From contig NZ_AP023396.1 of assembly GCF_014466955.1 (NCBI RefSeq), positions 1,550,001 to 1,614,000 of the forward strand: a stretch of DNA of 64,000 bases, written 5' to 3'. The DNA comes from Nocardia wallacei. GTDB taxonomy: Bacteria; Actinomycetota; Actinomycetes; Mycobacteriales; Mycobacteriaceae. This document shows, piece by piece, positions 52,156 through 59,619 of this stretch (positions are counted from its first letter, which is position 1; each line of letters opens with the position of its first letter). The position numbers were made by a program, and so were the translations under genes. Below the pieces are notes generated by a model that ran no database searches, was not told the origin of the DNA, and was given only the letters and a program-made list of their open reading frames with translations.

Positions 52156-52228
52156 TACCCGCCCGTTCGGCCTCGATCCTGCGGTTTTGGGGTGGAGAAC
52201 CAGGTCGTGTAGGGTCATAACTACCCGA

Positions 52229-52302
52229 CGCGGGGTGGAGCAGCTCGGTAGCTCGCTGGGCTCATAACCCAGAGGTCGCAGGTTCAAATCCTGTCCCCGC
52301 TA
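52229..52302 (+). tRNA. initiator tRNA-Met (CAT), copy 2
   Basis: 74 nt, identical to copy 1 throughout (including CGACGCGGGG at the 5' flank). A -35/-10-like pair TTGGGG (52187-52192) and TAGGGT (52210-52215), 17 bp apart, is in front. It has a different terminator (52308-52343) from copy 1. Confidence 0.95.
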
Positions 52303-52307
52303 CTCAT

Positions 52308-52343
52308 GAGGGCGGTCCTGGCCGGTAGGTCGGGACCGCCCTC
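52308..52343 (+). terminator. intrinsic terminator of tRNA copy 2
   Basis: GAGGGCGGTCC (52308-52318) and GGACCGCCCTC (52333-52343) form an 11-bp stem, followed by GATTTC. It differs in sequence from the copy 1 terminator. Confidence 0.9.
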
Positions 52344-52436
52344 GATTTCGTCTCGCGGGAGGCGTCGCCCCCATCGCGCAGGCGATCATCGACGCAGATC
52401 GTCTGTGAGGGCCCGGAAGCCCACTGCCGGAGGCGG

Positions 52437-54032
52437 TTACAGGGACGCGCGCTGCCGGAGCCGACCGCCCGGCTCGAGTTCCACGACGGTATCGATCCCG
52501 ATCCTGCGCAGGAACGGGAAGTCGTGGCTGACCACCAGGATCGCGCCGCGATAGTCGGTCAGGGCCTCGACCAGCTGGTCGACACTGGCGATGTCGAGAT
52601 TGTTGGTCGGCTCGTCCAGGATCAGCAGCTGGACCGGAGGGGCGGCGAAAAGCAAGCGCGCCAGGGACACTCGGAAGCGTTCACCGCCGGACAGGGTGGA
52701 GACCGGACGCTCCACACTGGTGCCGCGCAGCAGCAGCCGGGCGAGCTGATTGCGGATGGTGGCCGGCGCGGTGGCGGGGGCCGCGGCGCGGACATTGTCC
52801 AGGGCGCTGGCGTTCTCGACCAGATCGTCCAGACGCTGCGGGAGATATCCCACCCGGCCGGTGAGCAGCACACCGCGGTCGGAATGGTTCGCGTCGAGCA
52901 GATTCTCGAGCAGTGTCGTCTTGCCCGCGCCGTTGGGGCCGATCAGGGCGACGTGTTCGGGACCTTGGATGACGATATTCCGGTCGCCGTCGTGGAGTTC
53001 GGCGATGCGGCGGCTGCGCGGCACGTCCGGGTCGGGCAGGTCGAGGTGAATGTGCTCGTCGTGCCGGACGCGGGCCGCGGCGGCATCCAGATTCTGCTGT
53101 GCGGAGCGGACTTTCGCGTCGAGCGTGGTGCGCATGGCGCCCGCCGAGCCCTGTGCCCGGCTGGCGCGGTTGCCCGCGAGAATGCGCGGTATGCCGCCGT
53201 CGCGCTGGGTCGCGCGGGCGGTGCGCTCGCGTCTGGCGAGTTTCGTCTCGGCCTCGATCCGCTGCCGCTTCTCGACCTTCAATGCCTGCTCGGCGGTGCG
53301 GGCCGCCTGCACGGCGGCGGCTTGCTCCTGTTCGACGTGCTGTTTCCACGCGCTGTACGGTCCGCCGAACACGTCGAGGGTCCCGCCGCGCAGCTCGGCC
53401 GTGGCATCCATGTGCTCGAGCAGCTCGAGGTCGTGGCTCACCACCACGAGGGTGCCGGGCCAGGAATCGACGAATTCGGTGAGTCCGGCGCGGGTTTCGC
53501 GGTCGAGATTGTTGGTCGGCTCGTCGAGCAGGGTGATGGGCGTGCGCCGGACCCGCAGACCCGTGATCGCGATCAGCACCGCTTCGCCGCCGGAGATCTC
53601 CCCGACCCGGCGATCCAGATCGGCGGCGCTGAACCCGACGTCGTGCAGCGCCTCGTCGGCGCGGGATTCGATGTCCCAGTCGTCGCCGATGGTCTCGAAG
53701 TGCTCGGCGTCGGTCTCGCCGGATTCGATCGCGCGCAGGGCCGCGAGTTTGCCTGCGATACCGAGCAATTGGGCGATGGTGGCGTCACGGCCGAGGGTGA
53801 GCGTCTGCGGAAGGTAGCCCACTGCACCGGTGGTTTCGATGCGCCCGGACGTGGGCGTCAGCAGACCGGCGATCAATCGCAACAGCGTCGATTTCCCGGC
53901 GCCGTTGCGGCCGACCAAACCGGTGCGCCCGGTGGTCAGTGTGCCGTCGAGCCCGGACAGCGCGACGGTGCCGTCGGGCCATTCGAAGGTCAGATTCCGT
54001 AGCGTGACAGCAGAGGGCATGGAGATGGACAT
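52437..54032 (-). CDS. ABC-F ribosomal protection ATPase (antibiotic-resistance type)
   Basis: A 531-residue protein with two ATPase domains and no membrane segment. Domain 1: [13 protein letters not shown] (Walker A) and [15 protein letters not shown] (signature), [12 protein letters not shown]; domain 2: [28 protein letters not shown] and [13 protein letters not shown] long charged linker (about residues 225-300) contacts the ribosome. ABC-F proteins dislodge ribosome-bound drugs; WhiB7 activates such genes in mycobacteria. The start is ATG 54030-54032. Upstream lies a possible leader peptide at 54180-54209. Confidence 0.9.
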   Translation of the reverse strand: MSISMPSAVTLRNLTFEWPDGTVALSGLDGTLTTGRTGLVGRNGAGKSTLLRLIAGLLTPTSGRIETTGAVGYLPQTLTLGRDATIAQLLGIAGKLAALRAIESGETDAEHFETIGDDWDIESRADEALHDVGFSAADLDRRVGEISGGEAVLIAITGLRVRRTPITLLDEPTNNLDRETRAGLTEFVDSWPGTLVVVSHDLELLEHMDATAELRGGTLDVFGGPYSAWKQHVEQEQAAAVQAARTAEQALKVEKRQRIEAETKLARRERTARATQRDGGIPRILAGNRASRAQGSAGAMRTTLDAKVRSAQQNLDAAAARVRHDEHIHLDLPDPDVPRSRRIAELHDGDRNIVIQGPEHVALIGPNGAGKTTLLENLLDANHSDRGVLLTGRVGYLPQRLDDLVENASALDNVRAAAPATAPATIRNQLARLLLRGTSVERPVSTLSGGERFRVSLARLLFAAPPVQLLILDEPTNNLDIASVDQLVEALTDYRGAILVVSHDFPFLRRIGIDTVVELEPGGRLRQRASL

Positions 54033-54160
54033 GGGTCGTCGACTCTTTCCTGCTCGGGTACGAGCGCCGCGAGTATCGCGCCGTGGTCGAACGACTCTTC
54101 GGCGCGTGATCCGGAAAATGTGCGGAGTCAGGCGAAGGCGAGAATGTGTGTGCTGGAAGC

Positions 54161-54209
54161 GCCGCCTCCGACTGGGCGGCTAGATTCTGTCGACTTCCTC
54201 GATGAGCAC
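54161..54209 (-). promoter_or_regulatory. candidate leader peptide and hairpin before the ABC-F gene
   Basis: On minus, GTG-CTC-ATC-GAG-GAA-GTC (54209 downward) begins a 9-residue frame VLIEEVDRI ending TAG at 54180. It is followed at once by GCCGCC/GGCGGC (54161-54166 and 54175-54180), a 6-bp hairpin with 8-nt loop. TAAAGT 9 nt before the GTG could be a -10. Short ORF plus hairpin is the arrangement used to induce ABC-F genes by stalling. Confidence 0.4.
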
Positions 54210-54272
54210 GCGACCACTTTACCAGCGATGTCAGATGGTGATCGTCTGGTATTCGGTCTGCTCGTGATCGCC

Positions 54273-54650
54273 TCAGCTGGTGAGCGGGCGCTGCGGTCCG
54301 GTTCGGGCCGGTGCGTCGGTCTGGTGCCGGCTCCACTCCTCGGCCCATCGGGTGAGGGGCTGGAGGTTGTCGACCAGGCGGGTGCCGAGGGGGGTCAGGG
54401 CGTAGCCGTTGTCGTGGGCGACGAGGCCCGCGTCGGTGAGTTCGTGGAGGCGGCGGGTCAGGACGCTGGAGGAGATGTCACCGCAGGCGGTGCGGAGGTC
54501 ACGGAAGGTCGGCGGGTGCTCGGCCCGGTGGAGTTCCCAGATCACGCGCAGCAGCCAGCGGCGGCCGAGCAGGTCGAGCAGGGCCATGATCGGACGGCCG
54601 GTGGTGGAGCCGCGGACCGGCCGTCCCGGGGCGGGGATGTCGGCGGCCAC
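54273..54650 (-). CDS. HxlR-family transcriptional regulator
   Basis: A 125-residue winged-helix protein: LLDLLGRRWLLRVIWELH is the family start, RDLRTACGDISSSVLTRRLHELTDAGLV the recognition region (shown in parts: SSSVLTRRLHELTDAGLVA) and TRWAEEW near the end. The GTG at 54650 is only 2 nt after the stop of the NTF2-like gene, so they are co-translated. Family members respond to aldehydes, quinones or oxidative stress. Target unknown. Confidence 0.88.
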   Translation of the reverse strand: MAADIPAPGRPVRGSTTGRPIMALLDLLGRRWLLRVIWELHRAEHPPTFRDLRTACGDISSSVLTRRLHELTDAGLVAHDNGYALTPLGTRLVDNLQPLTRWAEEWSRHQTDAPARTGPQRPLTS

Positions 54651-54652
54651 GG

Positions 54653-55039
54653 CTAGGCCGCCGGTTCGGGGAGAGGCGAATCCTCCAGTCGCCGCGCCAT
54701 TGTCGCGATCGCGCCCCGCAAGACGCGATACGGCCGCAGGAACAAGGTCACCTGACGCAGTTTGCCGTGCGCATCGCGCTCCTCGCGGAGTACGCCCTGC
54801 AACTCCTCCCGCTCTACCTTCGCGCGGAAGGCGAACACCCGATCCCCGGCCCCGGGCCAGGTCGCGGTCTCCTCGACACCACCCAGCACTGTCGCGATCA
54901 CGCCCAGCATGTGCGCGACGTTCGCCCGGCCGCGATAGTCGGCCACCGGGCTCGAGAAAACCGCTCCCTCGGCCAGTTCGGCGGCCAAGCTCCCGACGTC
55001 GCCGGACCGCCACGCTTCCAGGACAACACTGTCGTGCAT
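54653..55039 (-). CDS. NTF2-like (SnoaL-type) protein
   Basis: A 128-residue protein of the SnoaL/NTF2-like cone fold: HDSVVLEAWRSGDVGSLAAE, then FSSPVADYRGRANVAHMLGV and RVFAFRAKVE. Such proteins bind or modify hydrophobic small molecules; catalysis cannot be shown from sequence. It forms a two-gene operon with the HxlR regulator and precedes it in transcription, 2 nt apart. Confidence 0.8.
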   Translation of the reverse strand: MHDSVVLEAWRSGDVGSLAAELAEGAVFSSPVADYRGRANVAHMLGVIATVLGGVEETATWPGAGDRVFAFRAKVEREELQGVLREERDAHGKLRQVTLFLRPYRVLRGAIATMARRLEDSPLPEPAA

Positions 55040-55063
55040 GCCTCTATATTAGAGGCGCAAGGA

Positions 55064-55708
55064 TCACCGGCGCCAGAGGAAGTGGTGGACGACGCCGCTC
55101 GGGCTGGGGATCTTCTCGATGTGGAAGCGGTCCGCGAGTTCGTCGGGGCTGGTCCAGAGTCGTTCGCCGCCACCGAGTTCGACGGGGGCGACGGCGAAAT
55201 GCATGGTGTCCACGAGGTCGGCCGCGAGGAATTCGCGCACCGTGGCGACCCCGCCGCCGATCCGCACGTCCTTGCCGTCGGCCGCCGCCTTGGCTCGTGC
55301 CAGCGCTTCCTGTGGTGTGGCGTTCAGGAAGTGAAATGTCGTCTCGCCCCGGGTGAAGGACGGGCGTTCGTGGTGGGTGAGGACGAAGACCGGGGTGTGG
55401 AACGGCGGCTCCTCGCCCCACCAGCCCTGCCACCGGTGGTCCTGCCACGGGCCGCGCTGGGGCCCGAACTTGTTGCGGCCCATGATCTCCGCGCCGATGT
55501 TGCGGAAGAACTCGCGCGTGCAGTAGTCGTCCAGTCCGCGCGTGCCGCCGGGCTCGGTGCGGTTGACCCAGCTCGCCGTCGCCCCGGCCCACGAGAACAG
55601 CGCCGTCGCGTCGGCGTCGCCGAAGGGGCGTTGGAGACTTTGGCCGATCCCAGCGCCGTATCCGTCGCTGGAGAGATTGAAGTTGTGGATGCGCACCAGC
55701 TGTTCCAT
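55064..55708 (-). CDS. dihydrofolate-reductase-family (RibD C-terminal-type) oxidoreductase
   Basis: A 214-residue NADPH-dependent reductase-like protein: VRIHNFNLSSDGYGAGIGQ, FFRNIGAEIMGRNKFGPQRG, FHTPVFVLTHHERPSF and DVRIGGGVATVREFLAADLV (the GGG nucleotide-binding motif) are typical. It is a RibD/DHFR superfamily stand-alone protein, not folate-specific DHFR; its substrate is unknown. The start at 55708 has GGTGCC upstream and the gene is separate from the CDGSH trio by 71 nt. Confidence 0.87.
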   Translation of the reverse strand: MEQLVRIHNFNLSSDGYGAGIGQSLQRPFGDADATALFSWAGATASWVNRTEPGGTRGLDDYCTREFFRNIGAEIMGRNKFGPQRGPWQDHRWQGWWGEEPPFHTPVFVLTHHERPSFTRGETTFHFLNATPQEALARAKAAADGKDVRIGGGVATVREFLAADLVDTMHFAVAPVELGGGERLWTSPDELADRFHIEKIPSPSGVVHHFLWRR

Positions 55709-55779
55709 CGAGGCACCTTTCTACACGCGGACTGCGAGCAGCATGCCGCATGCGATTGCAAAATGCAATCAGTAAGGCG

Positions 55780-55992
55780 TCAGTCGCGAGGAACCCGCTT
55801 GTGGCGGCGATGGCTGGTATCGCAGAGCGGGTAGGTGCGCGAGCGGCGGCACATGCAGACCGCGACGACGAAGCGGTCGCAGTGGATGGTGGCGCCGTCG
55901 TCGGTCACCAGGTCCACCGGGCCCTCGATCAGGGCGGGCCCGTCCTTGGTCAGGGTGACGCGCCTGGGTTCAGCGTGCGGTTCGGTCGGCAC
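55780..55992 (-). CDS. CDGSH iron-sulfur domain protein
   Basis: A 70-residue protein with one CDGSH motif: CMCRRSRTYPLCDTSH (residues about 46-61), three Cys and one His binding [2Fe-2S], as in mitoNEET and its small bacterial relatives, which act in iron-sulfur transfer or redox sensing. It has no membrane anchor. Its start lies 23 nt inside the end of the methylase gene, so it is translationally coupled to it and belongs to the trio with the haem-oxygenase-fold enzyme. Confidence 0.92.
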   Translation of the reverse strand: MPTEPHAEPRRVTLTKDGPALIEGPVDLVTDDGATIHCDRFVVAVCMCRRSRTYPLCDTSHRRHKRVPRD

Positions 55993-56626
55993 GGATCACC
56001 ACCAGTTCCTCGTGTCGTTGGCCGGGCTCGATCAACCCGACCGCTTCCAGCCAGGCGGCGCGGGCGTGCAGCACGGGCCCGAACTCGTTCGGCTCGCGCG
56101 CCGCGACCGCCGCCTTCAGTCCGCCGGCGCGCAGCAGGCGCATCGTCTCGTCCGGGTCGCACAGCGCCGAATGGACGATCAGCGCCGTCCCGCGCCGGTT
56201 CAGCAGTGTGGGCATCATCCGGCACAGCGGATCGAGCAGTGCCCGGCCGCTCCGACCGGCTTCCCAGGCCCGGGCGGCGCCGCGCGCGGCAGACGGCTCC
56301 GGCCCCGGCACGTACGGCGGATTCGCCAGCACCGTATCGAAGCTGCGGTTCCGCAGCACCCGGTCGAATTCACCGTGCAGCAGTTCCAGCCGGCCACCGC
56401 GCAGGCGGCTGTTGACCCACGCCGACAGCAGCGCCGAGCGGGAAACATCCACGGCCGTAACCTTTTTCGCGCCCAGTCGCAGCGCCTCCACGGCGACGGC
56501 GCCGGTGCCGGTGCACACGTCGAGCACCTCAGCCCCGCGTGGCATCGCGGCCGCCGCCATGGCTCGCATGAGCAATCTCGTATCTGCCCGTGGCCGGTAG
56601 ACCCCCGGGGCGCGGAAGAAGATCAT
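55970..56626 (-). CDS. HemK2/MTQ2-like methyltransferase
   Basis: A 218-residue SAM-dependent methyltransferase. EVLDVCTGTGAVAVEALRLG is the SAM loop, VTAVDVSRSALLSAWVN the acidic strand and VLANPPYVPGPEP the NPPY motif, used to methylate a glutamine or other amide in a protein. It is the MTQ2-like group, smaller than PrmC. The ATG at 56626 (MIFFRAPGVYRPRADT) is preferred over 56683, since it matches the family start. Middle gene of a three-gene operon. Confidence 0.85.
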   Translation of the reverse strand: MIFFRAPGVYRPRADTRLLMRAMAAAAMPRGAEVLDVCTGTGAVAVEALRLGAKKVTAVDVSRSALLSAWVNSRLRGGRLELLHGEFDRVLRNRSFDTVLANPPYVPGPEPSAARGAARAWEAGRSGRALLDPLCRMMPTLLNRRGTALIVHSALCDPDETMRLLRAGGLKAAVAAREPNEFGPVLHARAAWLEAVGLIEPGQRHEELVVIRADRTAR

Positions 56627-56654
56627 GCACGATGGATAGCCGCGATCGTCGCGG

Positions 56655-57662
56655 TCAATCCGCCGGAGCCGCTTCGGTAGCACGCAGCGAACTCCGCCCG
56701 GCCTGCCAGCTGTCGAGCAGATGGCGGTCGATGCGGTCCTCGAGCAGGTTGGTGGCCTGGATGCCGAAGACCACCGACTCGGTGAGCGCCGGTTCCCGGT
56801 CGAGCAGATCGCCGATCACGTCGCGGCGCATGACCTGCTCGTGCACGGCATCGGCTTCCACGTGCTCGGCGTAGAACCGCACGCACGCCGGGTCCGCCCG
56901 CAGCCTCTCCAAGGTCTCCACCATGCGCCGCGACGCGGGCGGCGAGGTGATCTCGACCGTCGCGAAGTGCCCGACCAGCGCCCCGCGCAGCGCCCGGTGC
57001 AGGCCGAACAGCGACATCATGTTCACCAGGGCCAGCATCGGCGCGGGGGTGACAGCCAGATAGTGCAGGTAGCCGGAGTCCAGCCCGGCGGCGTCGAGCA
57101 GATCGGCGTAGAGCTGGGCGTGCACGCGCTCACCGCGGCCGCCCCCGAACTCGTCGAATTCCACCGCGACCAACGCCGCCTTGGCCTGCCCACGCAGTCG
57201 CGGGATCACCCACGCGTACGGGTCGGCCTCCTTGAGGTGGTAGATCGAGCGGTGCACGAAGTACTCGCGCACCTGCCACCATTCGCCTTCCGCGCGCAGG
57301 AACGCGCCGACGCCCGTGGCCTCCACGGGCTCGGTCACCAGCTGTTCCAGCTCGGCCGCCACGTCCGACCCGCCGCTCACCGCGTCCCGCAGCGCGGTCA
57401 GGAAGCGCTCCTCGAGCCGCGCCCGCAGCCGCAGCAGGTCCGGGTCCCACTCCCAGGCCGGATCCACCGACTCGAAGCCGTGGTAGTGCAGTTCGTAACA
57501 GATGTGCAGGGCCAGGTGCAGGTCCTCGCCGAACGGGTCGGCATCGGCGACGTCGGGCTCGGTCCACCCGGTGACGCCGCGCAACAGGTCGATGACGGCG
57601 CCGGACAACTCGCCGCGCGGCGCGGGCAACGCCGGGGCGGTGGGGTCGGTATGGGTAGTCAC
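56655..57662 (-). CDS. iron-containing redox enzyme, haem-oxygenase-fold (HDO-like)
   Basis: A 335-residue helical protein of the 'iron-containing redox enzyme' family: DLHLALHICYELHYHGFESV, FGGGRGERVHAQLYADLLDA and ADAVHEQVMRRDVIGDLL place His/Glu ligands for two irons in the haem-oxygenase-like bundle. Such enzymes oxidise fatty acids or amino-acid derivatives. The GTG at 57662 has a GGGTAT -10-like element directly in front (57672-57677). It leads the operon with the methylase and CDGSH protein. Confidence 0.8.
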   Translation of the reverse strand: MTTHTDPTAPALPAPRGELSGAVIDLLRGVTGWTEPDVADADPFGEDLHLALHICYELHYHGFESVDPAWEWDPDLLRLRARLEERFLTALRDAVSGGSDVAAELEQLVTEPVEATGVGAFLRAEGEWWQVREYFVHRSIYHLKEADPYAWVIPRLRGQAKAALVAVEFDEFGGGRGERVHAQLYADLLDAAGLDSGYLHYLAVTPAPMLALVNMMSLFGLHRALRGALVGHFATVEITSPPASRRMVETLERLRADPACVRFYAEHVEADAVHEQVMRRDVIGDLLDREPALTESVVFGIQATNLLEDRIDRHLLDSWQAGRSSLRATEAAPAD

Positions 57663-57671
57663 GACTGTCGA

Positions 57672-57747
57672 ATACCCCGAACGCCGCCCGCAATCGTGGC
57701 GCGGGCCACCGGCGGGCGAGTCGGTTCGAACACGATTCGGCGGGTAT
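57672..57747. promoter_or_regulatory. divergent SigB/SigF-type promoter pair
   Basis: On plus, GTTCGA (57724-57729) and GGGTAT (57742-57747), 12 bp apart, 29 nt before the gene at 57777. On minus, GGGTAT (57677-57672) ends 9 nt before the gene at 57662. GGGTAT at -10 is typical of SigF/SigB stress promoters. The -35 on minus is weak. Confidence 0.45.
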
Positions 57748-57776
57748 GCGCGTTGGTGAAGGGAGTGTGATGAACC

Positions 57777-58148
57777 ATGGACCACGTCTACAACCGGCAG
57801 GAATCGATTCGCGCCCTCGACTACACGGGCACCGCCACCACGCGGACCGGCCGCCCGGACGACCGCGACTCCGCGGGCTTCCCCGACGACGCGCGCACTA
57901 CGCGCAGCCATGCCGGAGAGGGCTTGGAGGACGGCTACAACGTGCCCGGAATCGTGTTGTGCGCGTTGGGAATCGTCGCCATGGCATTGGCGCTGACCGC
58001 CGCCGGGTACGGCTTCGCGGGCTGGGCCGTGGTCGCCGGTGTGGTGGCCGCGGTGTGCGGCGTCGCGGGTGTGGCCTGGCTGCTGCTCGAACACCGGCGG
58101 GTCAAGGCGAAGGAGGGCTTGTCCCTCACCGACCAGCAGGGCCACTGA
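57777..58148 (+). CDS. small membrane protein (UsfY-like)
   Basis: A 123-residue protein with a hydrophilic N-terminal third (RALDYTGTATTRTG) and two membrane helices (GIVLCALGIVAMALALTAAG and WAVVAGVVAAVCGVAGVAWL), ending in EHRRVKAKEG. Size, two-helix layout and the EHRRV segment resemble UsfY, the small protein beside sigF in mycobacteria. This supports a stress role but is not proof. The P450 follows after 33 nt, so both are probably co-transcribed from the GGGTAT promoter. Confidence 0.6.
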   Translation: MDHVYNRQESIRALDYTGTATTRTGRPDDRDSAGFPDDARTTRSHAGEGLEDGYNVPGIVLCALGIVAMALALTAAGYGFAGWAVVAGVVAAVCGVAGVAWLLLEHRRVKAKEGLSLTDQQGH

Positions 58149-58181
58149 CGACCGAATCGTCGCAACCGTCCGGAGGTACAC

Positions 58182-59528
58182 GTGGGCGAAGGCCATCGGA
58201 TCACCGGCGTGCGCGCGGCCGCCGTCCTGGCCGATCTCGGGTTCACCGCCGTGGCGTCGGGTGTGATCGCCCGGCGGCGGGCGGTGATGGGCGCGCTGGA
58301 ACGGGCACAGGCCGATCGCCGGACGGTCGGCCGCATCCGGCGGTTGCGCGCGGAATTCGGATCCGGGCCGGTCGAACTGGTGATTCCGGGCCGGAGGTTC
58401 GTCATCGTGCTCGATCCCGCGGATGTCGCGACGGTCCTGGCGGGCACTCCGACGCCGTTCCATCCGGCCAACCGGGAGAAGCGCGCGGCGTTGCGCCAAT
58501 TCCAGCCGCACGGCGTGCTGGTATCCGACGAACCCGTTCGCGACGAGCGCCGCGCCTGCAACGAGGCGGTGCTCGACACGGACGCGCCGATGCACCGGCT
58601 GGCGGGTCCGTTCGCGGCGGTCGTGGCCGAGGAGGCGCACGAGATCATCGAGTCCGCGCTGCGGCGCGGGCATTTGGACGCGGCGCGGTTCACCACGGCC
58701 TGGTGGCGACTGGTCCGGCGGATCACACTCGGCGACCCGGCCCGCGACGACGACGCGATCACCGACGAGCTGTGGCGGCTGCGCTCGGCCGCGAACTGGT
58801 CGTTCCTGGTGCCGCCGCGACGGCGGCGTCGCGAACGGTTCTTCGATCGGCTGCAGCGGTATGTCGAGAACGCCGGTCCGGACAACCTGGCCGGGACGGT
58901 GGCCCGGCTGCCGGGCGGCGGCGCCGTCGATCCGGTGGGGCAGATTCCGCACTGGCTGTTCGCCTTCGATGCCGCCGGAATGGCGTCGAGCAGGGCGTTG
59001 GCCGTGCTGGCGACCCATCCGGAACAGCACGCCCGCGCGGTCGCGGACGCCGCCGATCCCGCACACCTCGGCCTGCGGCCGTATCTACGCGCCTGCGTGC
59101 AGGAATCGGTGCGGCTGTGGCCGACCACGCCGATGATCCTGCGGGAGGTGACCGCGCCTGCCGCCTGGCGCGCCGGTGACGAGCTGTTCGTCACCGCGCC
59201 GGGGGCGGCGCTGCTCATCACTGTCCCGGCCTTCCATCGCGACCGGGACCTGCTGCCGTTCGCGGACGAGTTCGTGCCCGAGATCTGGCTGGACGGCCGC
59301 GCCGAGCAGTACCCGCAACTGGTCCCGTTCAGCGCCGGGCCCGCCGGGTGTCCCGGACAGAACCTGGTCCTGTTCGTCACCAGCGCACTGCTGGCGCACC
59401 TGCTGAGCGCGCTGGAGCTGCGGCTGCGCTCGCACCTGCGACCGGTGCCCGATGCCCCACTTCCCTTGATGTTCAACAACTTCGGACTCGACTTCACCGT
59501 CACGCGGGCGACCGCCCGCGTCCCGTAG
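58182..59528 (+). CDS. cytochrome P450 with atypical I-helix and haem loop
   Basis: A 448-residue P450. QESVRLWPTTP is the ExxR motif and PFSAGPAGCPGQNLVLF the haem loop with Cys390, where the usual Arg is Ala. The I-helix reads FAFDAAGMASSRAL, without the AGxDTT threonine that helps O2 activation. A peroxygenase or fatty-acid-decarboxylase-like enzyme is possible. It begins with GTG after CGGAGG, and is separated from the UsfY-like gene by 33 nt. Confidence 0.85.
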   Translation: MGEGHRITGVRAAAVLADLGFTAVASGVIARRRAVMGALERAQADRRTVGRIRRLRAEFGSGPVELVIPGRRFVIVLDPADVATVLAGTPTPFHPANREKRAALRQFQPHGVLVSDEPVRDERRACNEAVLDTDAPMHRLAGPFAAVVAEEAHEIIESALRRGHLDAARFTTAWWRLVRRITLGDPARDDDAITDELWRLRSAANWSFLVPPRRRRRERFFDRLQRYVENAGPDNLAGTVARLPGGGAVDPVGQIPHWLFAFDAAGMASSRALAVLATHPEQHARAVADAADPAHLGLRPYLRACVQESVRLWPTTPMILREVTAPAAWRAGDELFVTAPGAALLITVPAFHRDRDLLPFADEFVPEIWLDGRAEQYPQLVPFSAGPAGCPGQNLVLFVTSALLAHLLSALELRLRSHLRPVPDAPLPLMFNNFGLDFTVTRATARVP

Positions 59529-59548
59529 GCGCCGGAATCCGCCCTGGT

Positions 59549-59573
59549 GATTGGTCGGCCGGTTCGCGGGTAT
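59549..59573 (+). promoter_or_regulatory. SigB/SigF-type promoter before the TPP enzyme
   Basis: GATTGG (59549-59554) and GGGTAT (59568-59573), 13 bp apart, 46 nt before the ATG at 59620. Third GGGTAT element of the block. Confidence 0.4.
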
Positions 59574-59619
59574 CCGGCCGACAGCGCCCCCGGACGACCC
59601 GACACGGACAGGAGAGGCG

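Noticed and set aside
49863..52302. Active integrative element
   Set aside because: No integrase, excisionase or mobilisation gene is present; only the tRNA scars and cargo remain, so I report scars rather than an element.
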